This document shows positions 9,658 through 18,751 of a stretch of 34,634 nucleotides of DNA, one piece after another. The stretch comes from Alphaproteobacteria bacterium (GTDB lineage: Bacteria > Pseudomonadota > Alphaproteobacteria > SHVP01): assembly GCA_947473325.1 (NCBI GenBank), contig CANJEJ010000001.1, positions 79,255 to 113,888 on the forward strand. The letters run 5' to 3'. The notes beneath the pieces were generated by a model that was not told the origin of the DNA, did not search any database, and saw nothing but the letters and a program-made list of their open reading frames with translations. Each line of letters opens with the position of its first letter. Positions within the stretch are counted from its first letter, which is position 1. The position numbers were made by a program, and so were the translations under genes.

Positions 9658-10843
9658 CCCCGCCCCGAGTCCGGGTTTCGGACTCTACGTCCACTGGCCG
9701 TATTGCGAAGCGATCTGTCCCTATTGCGACTTCAACGTTCGGCGCCAGCAGACGGTTGATCCATTGCGCTGGCGCGCAGCCTTCGCCGCCGACATCACGC
9801 AGGCCGCGCAAAGCTTCGGGCCCGAACGCCCGCCGCTGACCAGCATCTATTTTGGCGGCGGCACGCCGGCGCTGATGCCGCCCGAACTTGTGGCGGGCGT
9901 GATTGACATTGCACGGCAGACATTTGCACTGACGGACAACGCGGAGATCACTGTCGAAGCGAACCCGACGGCGACGGAAACCGATCGCTTCCAGGCGTTC
10001 CGCGACGCCGGAGTCAATCGCCTGTCGCTGGGCATCCAGAGCCTGCGTGACGACGCGCTGATCTTCCTCGGCCGCCGGCACTCGGGTGCGGAAGCAACGG
10101 CGGCATTGACACGCGCGCTGGCGATCTTTCCCCGCGTCACCTTCGACATGATCTATGCGCGACCCGGTCAGGACCTTGCCGACTGGCGGGAGGAGTTGGG
10201 CGAGGCGCTCGCCCTGGCCCGTGACGGGGGCCATCTCTCTCTCTATCAGCTCACCATTGAAAGCGGCACGCCCTTTGGCAAGCGCGCGCAGAAGGGCGAG
10301 GCGCTGGCGGCGGACGAAGACCTCGCTGCCGATCTCTATGCGCTGACGCAGGACATGGGCGCGGCGGCGGGCTTGCCGGCCTACGAGGTTTCCAACCACG
10401 CTCGGCCCGGCGAGGAAAGCCGGCACAACCGGGTTTACTGGCGCTACGGTCCCTATATCGGCTCGGGCCCGGGCGCGCATGGCCGTCTGCCGGGACCGAC
10501 GGGGCGCACCGCCACCGAGGCGATTCGCGACCCTGGGCGATGGCTCGCCGCGGTCGAGCAGCACGGGCATGGGATCGACTCGCGCGAGAATCTCTCCCGC
10601 CGCATTCAGGCGGAGGAGTTGCTCTTCATGGGCCTGCGCTTGTCAGAAGGCGTGCCGGCGGCGCGCTTTCACGCGGTGACCGGCTGGACACTGGCCGAAG
10701 CTCTTCCCGAGGCCGAACTGATGCCGCTGATCGGAGAAGGTCTCATTGACCGCGATAGCAAAGGCCTGCGGCTGACGGCACAGGGCCGCCCGCTGCTAAA
10801 CGCGGTCGTCGCCGCGCTGATCGATCGCCTGCCTAGTTCGTGA
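9650..10843 (+). CDS. hemW: HemW-type radical SAM heme chaperone
   Basis: A protein of about 397 residues from the GTG at 9650, which overlaps the last 8 bases of rdgB; the frame is open further up to 9605. The N-terminus [18 protein letters not shown] gives the radical-SAM cysteines C19, C23 and C26 in CxxxCxxC, with the extra cysteine-free 'DFN' of Hem[56 protein letters not shown] and [15 protein letters not shown] are further landmarks. HemW was long called oxygen-independent coproporphyrinogen oxidase (HemN-like), but HemW members bind and transfer heme to respiratory proteins. It converges on the LppC-like gene with an 11-bp overlap. Confidence 0.95.
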   Translation: MADPAPSPGFGLYVHWPYCEAICPYCDFNVRRQQTVDPLRWRAAFAADITQAAQSFGPERPPLTSIYFGGGTPALMPPELVAGVIDIARQTFALTDNAEITVEANPTATETDRFQAFRDAGVNRLSLGIQSLRDDALIFLGRRHSGAEATAALTRALAIFPRVTFDMIYARPGQDLADWREELGEALALARDGGHLSLYQLTIESGTPFGKRAQKGEALAADEDLAADLYALTQDMGAAAGLPAYEVSNHARPGEESRHNRVYWRYGPYIGSGPGAHGRLPGPTGRTATEAIRDPGRWLAAVEQHGHGIDSRENLSRRIQAEELLFMGLRLSEGVPAARFHAVTGWTLAEALPEAELMPLIGEGLIDRDSKGLRLTAQGRPLLNAVVAALIDRLPSS

Positions 10844-12299
10844 GTTCCTGGAAGCTTCCCGGTGACGGGCTGACAACGCGCAGGCCGTTGCGCTGCACTT
10901 CGATCACCGACAGGCCACGCTCAGCGATGCCGTCAGCACCAAAACGGAAGATGCCGTCCACGCCGGCGAAGCCGGACGGATTGGTCAGCGTTTCCTCGGA
11001 ATAGTTGGCGCGCACCTCGCTGCGTGCCAGCACGGCGGCAAGGGCGGTGGCGTCATAGGCAAGGGTGCCGATGCGCGGCAGCGCGTCGGCGGCGCCGAAC
11101 AGTTGGCGGTAGCGATTTCGGAACGCATCGAAATCAGCCGGCGCGGGACCGGCGAACCAGCCGCCCACCAGGGCCTGCTCGCGCCCGACATTTGGATCAT
11201 CCCACAGGCCCGTGCCCAGAAGGCGCACGCTGCGCGGATCGATGTCGTAAAACGGCAGCAGCGCGCCAATGTTGCGCAGGCGGTCGCCGCCCTCGGCGAT
11301 CAGCAACGCGTCATAGCCTAGATCGCCAGCTGTTTCCTGGCCCTTCAGCCGGTCGAGCGCCTGCTGGGCGACTTCATCCTTCTGCGCCTCGAGCTCGCGG
11401 CGCTGTTGCGCCAGCTGCGACTTGCGCCGCTCGTAGCTCGCGATGCGCCGGACGGGGTCGGCAAAATCGGTGATCGTGGCGGCATAGCTTTCCTGCTGGT
11501 CGAAGCCGACGCCGAGATCACGCGAACCCCGCCGCATGGCGGCCGACACGGCCTGCCCATAAGGCGTGTCGGGAATCAGGGCCGCGAAGCGCTGCATGCC
11601 CTGACGGGCGGCATAGGTCATCACGCGGAGAACCTGCTGGTCGGGCATGAAGCCCATCAGGAAGACACCATTGCCTGCCGCCTCGCGGTCGGTCGAGAAG
11701 GCGATCATCGGCACATTGCGGCTGCGGGTGACCTGTGCGGCGGCCTGCACCTCGGCGCTGAACACCGGTCCCAGGATCAGTTCGGCGCCATCGGCCAATG
11801 CCTGCTCGGCGGCATGCACGGCACCTTCAGGCTGGCCTTCGGTGTCGCGCGGCAGCAGCACGAAATTATCGTCGCCCACCTCGAACAGCGCCATCTGCGC
11901 GGCGCGCAGCAAGGCCTGCCCCAGGGCCGCATTGGGCCCTGACAGCGGCAGCAGGATGGCAGCGCGAACCGGTCCGTCCAGACCCGGCGCCCGCAGGGTC
12001 GGTCCGGCGTTGGGTGTTGTCAGGACGGGGGCTTCGGGAACTGGTTCAATCGGCTGGGCGACGACGGGCTCCTGTGGTACCGCCTGCACTGGCGGACCGA
12101 CGGGCGCTGGCGTCGCCACCACGGGCGGCGGGGCGGGCTGTGGCGTGGTGATCGGCCGCGGTCCCCCTAGGAAGGTGGGAAGCGCCGCGCTTATGCTCTG
12201 GTCGGCACAGCCGCTAGTAAGGACAACGAGTGCAGCCACCCAGCAAAAGGCGCGTAGACGGGGGAGAGACCCCCAGGCCAGACTCTGGAAACGGCGCAC
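10833..12299 (-). CDS. LpoA/LppC-family lipoprotein, penicillin-binding-protein activator
   Basis: A 488-residue lipoprotein from the GTG at 12299, where GGGGAGG precedes the start; the frame could extend to GTG 12314. Residues 1-30 form a signal peptide with arginines, a hydrophobic core (FCWVAALVVL) and lipobox LTSGC, placing the lipidated cysteine at 31. A Pro-rich linker (about 48-105) leads to a periplasmic-binding-protein type 1 fold beginning VRAAILLPLSGPNAALGQAL and AELILGPVFSAEVQAAAQV. E. coli LpoA has the same C-terminal fold and activates PBP1a from the outer membrane. Divergent rsmI and nearby yraN repeat the E. coli neighbourhood. LpoA's N-terminal TPR domain is absent here, so function is inferred. 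Confidence 0.85.
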   Translation of the reverse strand: MRRFQSLAWGSLPRLRAFCWVAALVVLTSGCADQSISAALPTFLGGPRPITTPQPAPPPVVATPAPVGPPVQAVPQEPVVAQPIEPVPEAPVLTTPNAGPTLRAPGLDGPVRAAILLPLSGPNAALGQALLRAAQMALFEVGDDNFVLLPRDTEGQPEGAVHAAEQALADGAELILGPVFSAEVQAAAQVTRSRNVPMIAFSTDREAAGNGVFLMGFMPDQQVLRVMTYAARQGMQRFAALIPDTPYGQAVSAAMRRGSRDLGVGFDQQESYAATITDFADPVRRIASYERRKSQLAQQRRELEAQKDEVAQQALDRLKGQETAGDLGYDALLIAEGGDRLRNIGALLPFYDIDPRSVRLLGTGLWDDPNVGREQALVGGWFAGPAPADFDAFRNRYRQLFGAADALPRIGTLAYDATALAAVLARSEVRANYSEETLTNPSGFAGVDGIFRFGADGIAERGLSVIEVQRNGLRVVSPSPGSFQELTN

Positions 12300-12325
12300 C
12301 TGAAACCTCCCCACGCACCCGCGAC

Positions 12326-13195
12326 GTGCCGGCCGACACTAGCGAGGCGCCCTTGCCAATTCAATTGGCGGCCGGGCTTTACATAACCGCCACGCCCATC
12401 GGCAATCTCGGCGATGTGACAGCGCGCGCCCTGGCGGTGTTGCGTGCCGCCGACATCATTGCCTGCGAAGACACGCGCATCACTGGGCGGCTTCTCGACC
12501 GCTATGGCATCGAAACCCGCCTGATCCCTTATCACGAGCACAATGCGGCGAAGATGCGCCCTGTTCTGCTCGAACGACTGGCGGCGGGTGGCCGGGTGGC
12601 CCTGGTGTCGGATGCCGGCACACCGTTGATTTCCGACCCCGGCTACCGCCTGGTGCGCGAAGCACGCGAGGCGGGCATTGCCGTTTTTCCGGTTCCAGGC
12701 CCATCCGCTGTCATGGCCGCCCTTTCGGCCGCCGGACTGCCGACCGATCGATTCCTCTTCGCAGGCTTCCTGCCGCCCCGTTCAACAGCCCGCCGCGCCG
12801 CCCTGGCCGAATTTGTCGCGCTCAAGGCGACGCTCGTCTTTTTTGAATCGGCGCAGCGGCTTGCGGAAACACTGGCCGACATGGCGGAGGTGCTGGGCGC
12901 ACGCGATGCCGTGGTGTGCCGGGAACTGACCAAGCTTTTCGAGGAATTCCGCCGGGGCGCGCTGGCGGACCTCGCCGTGACCTATGCTGCAGAAGGACCG
13001 CCTAAGGGCGAGGTCGTCATCGTGCTGGGCCCGCCGGAAGGCGAGGCGGCAAGTGACGAGGATGTCGACCAGCTTTTGCGCGAGGCACTTGTGCGTGCGG
13101 GGCCAAGCGAGGCCGCGCGCGACGTCGCCGCCGCCACGGGCCGGCCGCGGCGCGACCTCTATCGCCGCGCGCTGGCGTTGGGACCGCGGGGATGA
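12326..13195 (+). CDS. rsmI: 16S rRNA (cytidine-1402 2'-O)-methyltransferase
   Basis: RsmI 2'-O-methylates C1402 in the 16S rRNA decoding centre. The sequence shows LYITATPIGNLGDVTARAL, IIACEDTRITGRLLDRYG, LVSDAGTPLISDPGYRLV, PVPGPSAVMAALSAAGLPTD and FFESAQRLAETLADM, the SAM-binding tetrapyrrole-methylase-like fold of this family. From GTG 12326 it has 289 residues, the normal length. An earlier GTG at 12230 (321 residues, with AAGGAC upstream) is possible but would overlap the divergent lipoprotein gene by 70 bp and add a low-complexity leader. Its TGA overlaps the yraN start as ATGA. Confidence 0.95.
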   Translation: MPADTSEAPLPIQLAAGLYITATPIGNLGDVTARALAVLRAADIIACEDTRITGRLLDRYGIETRLIPYHEHNAAKMRPVLLERLAAGGRVALVSDAGTPLISDPGYRLVREAREAGIAVFPVPGPSAVMAALSAAGLPTDRFLFAGFLPPRSTARRAALAEFVALKATLVFFESAQRLAETLADMAEVLGARDAVVCRELTKLFEEFRRGALADLAVTYAAEGPPKGEVVIVLGPPEGEAASDEDVDQLLREALVRAGPSEAARDVAAATGRPRRDLYRRALALGPRG

Positions 13196-13551
13196 GCGAC
13201 CGGCGGGCAGCGGCCGAGCGGCATGGCCGCCGGGCCGAGGCCATCTGTGTCCTGCTGTTGCGCTTGAAAGGCTACCGCATCGTGGCGCGGCGGCTGCGTA
13301 GCCGGGTTGGTGAGATCGATATCCTCGCCCGCCAGGGCCGCACGCTGGTCGCGATCGAGGTCAAGGCGCGGGACACGCTGCACGGGGCGGCCTTTTCGGT
13401 CACCGAGCGCCAGCAGGCGCGGATCGCCCGGGCGGCGGCGCTGGCCCAGGCCCAGTTTCCGGATTTCGCCACCGCGCCGGTCCGCTTCGACGTGATGCTG
13501 GTGGCGCCGTGGCGCTGGCCCGTGCATCTGCGCAATGCCTTCTCCACGTAG
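13192..13551 (+). CDS. yraN: YraN family protein (UPF0102), putative nuclease fold
   Basis: A 119-residue protein of the UPF0102 family. It has the hallmark order A-E-x-H-G-R-R-A-E (residues 8-16), then LLLRLKGYRIVARRLRSRVG with GEIDILARQGRTLVAIEVKA. The E-I-D and E-V-K residues are those of a PD-(D/E)XK (Holliday-junction-resolvase-like) nuclease core. Activity is not firmly established for the family. It is fused translationally to rsmI by ATGA overlap (13192-13195), and a BON-domain lipoprotein gene follows 77 bp later. Confidence 0.93.
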   Translation: MSDRRAAAERHGRRAEAICVLLLRLKGYRIVARRLRSRVGEIDILARQGRTLVAIEVKARDTLHGAAFSVTERQQARIARAAALAQAQFPDFATAPVRFDVMLVAPWRWPVHLRNAFST

Positions 13552-13628
13552 GTCACAGGCCACTGTTTCGCCACGGTGTCCGGTGTAACATGCCGACCGT
13601 CCTGTCCTGTTCCGGAGACCCGCCCGCG

Positions 13629-14237
13629 ATGACCGTGCCGCGCCGCCCCCTGATCGCCGTTTCCTTTGCTCTTTTGGCTCCGCTGCTGCTGGGTGCGTGT
13701 GGCCCGGGTGTGCTGGTGGGCGCCGGGGCAACCGCCGGTATCGCAGTCGCGCAGGAGCGTTCCGTTGGCGCCGCCATCGACGACACGTCGATCAAGCTGC
13801 AGATCAAGGACCGCATGCTGGAGAAAAGCTCGGACCTGTTCCTGCGCGTCGGCGTCGATTCGGTTGAAGGCCGCGTCCTGCTGACCGGCACCGTGCCGAA
13901 GCCGGAAGACCGCGTCGAGGCCGGTCGCATCACCTGGACGGTGGGTGGCGTGAAGGAGGTCTACAACGAACTTGAAGTGCGCGACCGTTCGGGCGTGACC
14001 GACTATTTCCGCGACGTGCGCATCTCGAACGAACTGCGTTTCCGCCTGCTCGCGGACCGTAACGTCTATGCGGTCAACTACAATGTCGAAACAGTCAACA
14101 GCGCGATCTTCCTGACCGGCATTGCGCGCGATCAGGCAGAGCTCGACCGCGTCACCGGCCACGCCCGCGCTATCAGCGGCGTGCAGCGCGTCGTGTCCTA
14201 TGTGGTGCTGCGCGACGACACCCGCCGGACGTCGTGA
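13629..14237 (+). CDS. BON-domain outer-membrane lipoprotein, DolP/YraP-like
   Basis: A 202-residue lipoprotein: MTVPRRP, a hydrophobic core and lipobox LLGAC place the lipid on C24. A short Gly/Ala spacer follows, then two BON domains. The first covers about residues 45-115 (IKLQIKDRMLEKSSDLFLRV, then EGRVLLTGTVPKPEDRVEAG) and the second about 120-195 (ISNELRFRLLADRNVYAVNY, then NSAIFLTGIARDQAELDRV). BON domains bind lipid surfaces. The dual-BON lipoprotein next to yraN corresponds to E. coli YraP/DolP, which supports outer-membrane integrity and BAM function. ATG 13629 follows GGAGA; an in-frame ATG at 13590 gives a poor signal peptide. The next gene starts at the base after its stop. Confidence 0.9.
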   Translation: MTVPRRPLIAVSFALLAPLLLGACGPGVLVGAGATAGIAVAQERSVGAAIDDTSIKLQIKDRMLEKSSDLFLRVGVDSVEGRVLLTGTVPKPEDRVEAGRITWTVGGVKEVYNELEVRDRSGVTDYFRDVRISNELRFRLLADRNVYAVNYNVETVNSAIFLTGIARDQAELDRVTGHARAISGVQRVVSYVVLRDDTRRTS

Positions 14238-15068
14238 ATGGCGGAAGGCGCCGACAGCACGGCAATTGAAGGCGAGCTGCGGTCGCTCGCGGAAACTGCG
14301 GATTCTGAAGTCAATGTCGGTGAAACGGCCCTGAAGCTGGCGGCGCTTGACCGGCCGCACGTTGCCCTCGATCGCTATCGCGATCACCTCGCGGAGCTGG
14401 CCGGTGACCTGCGGGGCTCTGGCGCGACCAGCCTGACCGATCAGGTCGCCGCGCTGCATGAGGTTGTCGTCGCACGCCATGGCTATGAAGGCGACCGGCT
14501 GACCTATGACGATGTACAGAACGCGAATCTGATTCGGGTGATCGATCGCAAGAAAGGTCTTCCGGTCTCGCTCGGCATCCTGTTCATCCATGCCGGCCAG
14601 GCAGCGGGCTGGAACGTCGTCGGCATGACCTTTCCGTTCCACTTCCTGGTGCGGGTGGAAGCCGAAGGCGCGCGTGCCTCGCTCGATCCTTTCGAGGGCG
14701 GCGCCCAGATCAGCGCCGACGGCATGCGCAACATCCTGAAGCGCTTCGGCGAAGACGGGCCAGTGAAGCCCGAATTCTACCAGGTCGCCAGCAACCGCGA
14801 GGTGCTGATGCGGCTGGAAAACAACATCAAGTCGCGTGCCATGCAGGCGCGGGACTTTCCCCGCGCCGCGGCCATCGTTCGCCGCATGCTTTTGTTCGCC
14901 CCGGGCTATGCCTCGCTGTGGCGCGAGCTCTGCCTGATCGAAACCACGGCTGGCAATCTGCGGGGTGCCGTCGCAGCGGCGGAAGAGTATGCTCGCCGCG
15001 CCAAGAACCCGGGGCAGCGCCATGACGCGGCGACGCTCCTGCAGCGCCTCAAGAAATCCCTCAACTAG
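14238..15068 (+). CDS. SirB1-family transglutaminase-like/TPR protein
   Basis: A 276-residue cytoplasmic protein. The central part LIRVIDRKKGLPVSLGILFI, then GWNVVGMTFPFHFLVRV, matches the SirB1 transglutaminase-like domain, whose members usually have this 'G-x-P-x-S-L' plus 'P-x-H-F-L-V-R' pattern. The C-terminal third is helical with a TPR-like repeat (RAAAIVRRMLLFAPGYASLW, then GNLRGAVAAAEEYARRA). The catalytic Cys of true transglutaminases is not evident, as is usual in this family, so an enzymatic role is unproven. ATG 14238 directly follows the BON-gene TGA, so translation is probably coupled. Confidence 0.85.
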   Translation: MAEGADSTAIEGELRSLAETADSEVNVGETALKLAALDRPHVALDRYRDHLAELAGDLRGSGATSLTDQVAALHEVVVARHGYEGDRLTYDDVQNANLIRVIDRKKGLPVSLGILFIHAGQAAGWNVVGMTFPFHFLVRVEAEGARASLDPFEGGAQISADGMRNILKRFGEDGPVKPEFYQVASNREVLMRLENNIKSRAMQARDFPRAAAIVRRMLLFAPGYASLWRELCLIETTAGNLRGAVAAAEEYARRAKNPGQRHDAATLLQRLKKSLN

Positions 15069-15101
15069 CGCCCGGTTACGGGCCTTCAGGACCGACCCGC
15101 T

Positions 15102-16043
15102 ATGTCACTCGCCGTCGCGATTCAGATGGACCATGTCAGCGGCATCAACATCGATGCCGATTCCACCTTCATGCTGGCCATGGAGGCGCAGAAGCGCGGC
15201 CATACGCTGTTCCACTATGTGCCGCGCGACCTCTACCTGAAGCATGGCCGGGTCTATGCGACGGTGCAGCCGCTGCAGCTGCGCCGTGAAAAAGGCACGC
15301 ACTTCACACTGGGCGCCGAGCAGGACATTGAACTCGCGACGATGGACGTGGTCCTGATGCGCCAGGACCCACCGTTCGACATGGCCTATATCACCGCCAC
15401 GCACCTGCTAGAGCACGTCCATCCGAAGACGCTGGTGGTGAATGACCCGGTCAGTGTGCGCAACGCGCCGGAAAAGCTGTTCGTTACGCATTTCCCCGAC
15501 CTGATGCCACCAACGCTGATCACCTCGGACCTGCGCCAGGTGAAGCGCTTCCGCGAGGAACACAAGGACATCATCATCAAGCCGCTGTTCGGCAACGGCG
15601 GTGCCGGCGTGTTCCACCTGCCGCCGGGCGACGAGAATCTCAGTGCCTTGCTGGAGATCTTCACCCAGCTCTACCGCGAGCCGGTGATCGTGCAGCGCTA
15701 CGTGCCGGAAGTGCGGCAGGGCGACAAGCGCATCATCCTCGTCGAAGGCGAGGCGGTGGGCGCGATCAACCGAGTCCCCGCGGCGGGCGAGGTGCGTGCC
15801 AACATGCATGTCGGCGGCAAACCTGTGAAGACCGAGCTCTCGACACGCGAGCAACAGATCTGCAAGGCGATCGGCCCGGCACTACGCGAGCGTGGCCTTA
15901 TCTTTGTCGGGATCGACGTCATCGGTGACTATCTGACGGAAATCAACGTCACCTCGCCGACCGGCATCCAGGAAATCAACCGCTTCAACGGCGTGCAGAT
16001 CGAAGCGCTGACCTGGGATGCCATCGAGAAGAGGCGCGGCTGA
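15102..16043 (+). CDS. gshB: glutathione synthetase
   Basis: A 313-residue ATP-grasp ligase that joins gamma-glutamylcysteine and glycine to make glutathione. The N-terminus [20 protein letters not shown] is the family start. Also seen are [57 protein letters not shown] (glycine-rich ATP loop), [19 protein letters not shown] and [20 protein letters not shown] (metal/substrate loop). It has the normal bacterial GshB length (about 315). It sits 33 bp after the SirB1-like gene and 10 bp before the secreted protein gene, in the long plus-strand run. Confidence 0.98.
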   Translation: MSLAVAIQMDHVSGINIDADSTFMLAMEAQKRGHTLFHYVPRDLYLKHGRVYATVQPLQLRREKGTHFTLGAEQDIELATMDVVLMRQDPPFDMAYITATHLLEHVHPKTLVVNDPVSVRNAPEKLFVTHFPDLMPPTLITSDLRQVKRFREEHKDIIIKPLFGNGGAGVFHLPPGDENLSALLEIFTQLYREPVIVQRYVPEVRQGDKRIILVEGEAVGAINRVPAAGEVRANMHVGGKPVKTELSTREQQICKAIGPALRERGLIFVGIDVIGDYLTEINVTSPTGIQEINRFNGVQIEALTWDAIEKRRG

Positions 16044-16053
16044 CGGCGACGGT

Positions 16054-17103
16054 ATGAAGATCCTGCTTCTTGCGACGTTGCTAATCGCAGGCGCGACCAT
16101 CAATCATGATGCTGCGGCGCAGGTGTCGTCCTGTGACGGGGGCACGCCATTTGACCGCTTTGCCTGCGACGTGCCCGCGCTGGGACTCCTCAACACCCAA
16201 CTCCGCACGGCGGAATCGCAGACGGCTGCGACGCTGCCGGCTGATTTGCAGCCCGTATTCGCGGAGGCGGAAACGCAGTGGCGGAAATATGCCACCGACC
16301 TTTGCCTAGTGACCCCCGCCGCCCAGATCGGCGACAGCACGACGGCGGGGGAAGCGGTTCATTGCCTGGGCAGTGCCATCAGAGCGCGGATCAAGGACCT
16401 GCCCCGCTTTCGCGAGCGCCAGGGCGCCCTGACCTTCCTGCGCCGCGAAGTCTTTGCCGCAGGGCCCGTCATGGACATTCCGCCGAACAGCCAGACCGTT
16501 TGGTCGGTGGAAGCCGCCTATCCCACGGTTGAAGGTACGGCGCCCGCGTTTGCCATCTGGAACCAATTGGTGGCCGACCGCTTCGCGGCCCTGCTCGAAT
16601 ACGATCCCGCTTTTGGCGCGGCGATCCCGGTCACGACCGACGAACTCGTGGACTATTCGGTGCAATACGCGACGGAGCGGGCGATCGGCATCACCTGGCA
16701 CTACTGGTCCTATGGCCACGGTGCGGCGCATGGCAATCCGGCCGACTTCGCCATGCACTACCGGCTCGATCAGGGCCGCGCGGTCTCGCCCGCCGATGTC
16801 TTTGCCGACGGCAGCGGCTGGGAAACGGCGCTGGCTCGGCTCGCCTTCGAAGAGCTGCGCCGGCAACTGCCGACAGGCCTGTTCGTCAACGGTCCTGCTG
16901 ATATCGCGGCCACGGTGACGCAGCCCGAGCGCTGGCTGATCGGCGGCGACGGGCTGACCGTCTTCTTCAATGTCTATGAAGTGGCGGCCTATGCGGAAGG
17001 CCGCCAGGAAGCCAGGCTGCCCTGGAGCCGCCTGACCCGGTTCCTGAGGAACGGCGCGCCGCCAGACTTTGCGACCGCCTTCCCGGCATTTCTCCGGCGC
17101 TGA
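16054..17103 (+). CDS. secreted LprI-like / DUF3298-like protein
   Basis: A 349-residue exported protein. Residues 1-22 (MKILLLATLLIAGATINHDA) form a signal peptide ending near AAA-Q. Residues 26-110 have the cysteine-and-QW spacing of LprI-type lysozyme-inhibitor-like domains: FDRFACDVPALGLLNTQLRT, then AETQWRKYATDLC. The C-terminal half (about 140-345) resembles DUF3298/RsiV-type domains: PTVEGTAPAFAIWNQLVADR, YWSYGHGAAHGNPADFAMHY and FFNVYEVAAYAEGRQEARLP. RsiV-like domains bind lysozyme in some Firmicutes, but there is no transmembrane anti-sigma part here. A role in peptidoglycan or host-lysozyme sensing is only suggested by the domains. The ATG at 16054 begins the signal peptide. Confidence 0.75.
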   Translation: MKILLLATLLIAGATINHDAAAQVSSCDGGTPFDRFACDVPALGLLNTQLRTAESQTAATLPADLQPVFAEAETQWRKYATDLCLVTPAAQIGDSTTAGEAVHCLGSAIRARIKDLPRFRERQGALTFLRREVFAAGPVMDIPPNSQTVWSVEAAYPTVEGTAPAFAIWNQLVADRFAALLEYDPAFGAAIPVTTDELVDYSVQYATERAIGITWHYWSYGHGAAHGNPADFAMHYRLDQGRAVSPADVFADGSGWETALARLAFEELRRQLPTGLFVNGPADIAATVTQPERWLIGGDGLTVFFNVYEVAAYAEGRQEARLPWSRLTRFLRNGAPPDFATAFPAFLRR

Positions 17104-17155
17104 CGGTGCAAATCTCGCAATAGACAGCGGCAGCGCGCTCGGCCATCGTCTGCAA

Positions 17156-18679
17156 ATGGTGGCGCACATCCCCACGGTTGCCTTCCAGGGCATCGAGGTG
17201 CTTGACGTCGATGTGCAGGTGCACATGGCGGGCGGCCTGCCGTCGTTCCAGATCGTCGGCCTGCCCGACAAGGCGGTGGCCGAATCGCGCGAACGCGTGC
17301 GGGCCACGCTGGCGGCGATCGGCCTTGCCCTGCCGCCGCAGCGCATCACGGTGAATCTCGCGCCCGCGGATGTGCTCAAGGAAGGCAGCCATTTCGACCT
17401 GCCCATCGCGCTCGGCCTGCTCGTCACCATGGGCGTGCTGCCGGCCGACGAGATCGCGGGCTACACGGTGCTCGGCGAACTTGGCCTCGATGGATCGATT
17501 GCCGCCGTGGCGGGATCGCTGCCGGCGGCCATTGCTGCCCACGCCGCGGGGCGTGGTCTGATCTGCCCCGCGGCCAACGGCCCGGAAGCGGCCTGGGCGG
17601 GCGAAGTGGAAATCCTGGCGCCCGCCACGCTGCTCACGCTCGTCAACCACTTCAAGGGCACGCAGGTGCTGTCGCCGCCGAAGCCGGCAACCTTCGCCGA
17701 CCTGATCGCTGCGCCCGACCTGCGGGACATCAAGGGGCAGGAGACGGCGAAGCGTGCACTCGAGATCGCCGCGGCAGGCAGCCACAACCTCTTGATGATC
17801 GGTCCGCCGGGTTCCGGCAAGTCGATGCTGGCGGCGCGCCTGCCCGGCATCCTGCCGCCGCTGACACCGGCCGAGGTGCTGGAAGTGTCAATGGTCGCCT
17901 CCGTCGCCGGCCAGCTGAAGGACGGCAAGCTGACGCGGCAGCGCCCCTATCGCGATCCGCACCATTCCGCCTCCGCGCCAGCCATGATTGGCGGCGGCAC
18001 GCGGGTAAAACCGGGCGAGGTGACACTTGCGCATCTCGGGGTGCTGTTCCTGGACGAACTGCCGGAATTTCCGCGCGCAGTGCTGGAAACGCTGCGCCAA
18101 CCTCTGGAGACCGGCAGCGTGACGATTGCGCGGGCCAGCGGCCATGTGACCTTCCCGGCCCGTGTGCAGCTGGTCGCAGCGATGAACCCCTGCCGCTGTG
18201 GCTACCTGACCGATGCGTCCCAGGCCTGCGGCCGGGCGCCGAAATGCGCTGCCGAATACCAGTCGCGCATCTCCGGCCCGATGTTCGACCGCATCGACCT
18301 GCATGTCGATGTGCCAGCCGTTTCCGCCGCCGATCTCAGCCTGCCGCCACCGGCCGAAGGCAGCGCTGCCGTGGCCGAGCGGGTGGCCACCGCCCGGGCG
18401 GTCCAGGCCGACCGCTATTCCCGGCTGGGCGGCGGGGCAAGGACGGTGCGCACCAATGCGGAAGCCGATGGCGAGCTGCTGATGGCGGTGGCAAGCCCGG
18501 ATGAGCCCGGCCGTAAGCTGCTGTCGGATGCCGTCGATGCGCTGAAACTGTCAGCGCGGGCCTATCACCGCGTGCTGCGAGTCGCCCGCACTCTGGCGGA
18601 TCTCGCCGGATCCGACGCCGTGCGCCGCATCCATGTCGCCGAAGCGCTGTCCTACCGGCGGCTCAGCCTAAAGTCCTGA
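17156..18679 (+). CDS. comM: ComM/YifB family Mg-chelatase-like AAA+ ATPase
   Basis: A 507-residue protein from ATG 17156; the N-terminus MVAHIPTVAFQGIEVLDVDV is the invariant family start. An N-terminal Lon-substrate-like domain (about 1-170) precedes the AAA+ core, with Walker A GPPGSGKS at 216-223, VTLAHLGVLFLDELPEFPRA (Walker B) and AAMNPCRCGYL. ComM is a hexameric helicase that promotes branch migration during natural transformation and is also found in non-competent bacteria. No competence genes are near. There is no good Shine-Dalgarno before the ATG (GTCTGCAA), though the start is fixed by homology. Confidence 0.96.
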   Translation: MVAHIPTVAFQGIEVLDVDVQVHMAGGLPSFQIVGLPDKAVAESRERVRATLAAIGLALPPQRITVNLAPADVLKEGSHFDLPIALGLLVTMGVLPADEIAGYTVLGELGLDGSIAAVAGSLPAAIAAHAAGRGLICPAANGPEAAWAGEVEILAPATLLTLVNHFKGTQVLSPPKPATFADLIAAPDLRDIKGQETAKRALEIAAAGSHNLLMIGPPGSGKSMLAARLPGILPPLTPAEVLEVSMVASVAGQLKDGKLTRQRPYRDPHHSASAPAMIGGGTRVKPGEVTLAHLGVLFLDELPEFPRAVLETLRQPLETGSVTIARASGHVTFPARVQLVAAMNPCRCGYLTDASQACGRAPKCAAEYQSRISGPMFDRIDLHVDVPAVSAADLSLPPPAEGSAAVAERVATARAVQADRYSRLGGGARTVRTNAEADGELLMAVASPDEPGRKLLSDAVDALKLSARAYHRVLRVARTLADLAGSDAVRRIHVAEALSYRRLSLKS

Positions 18680-18751
18680 TTCCAGAACAAACGGCGTGCA
18701 GGTCCGGCCAAATCTGGTAATAAAGCGGCAGGTTTCGGGGGAAACGACACC

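Noticed and set aside
13272-15023. 583-codon minus-strand open frame
   Set aside because: It is antisense to yraN, the BON lipoprotein and the SirB1-like gene and shows no recognisable motif.
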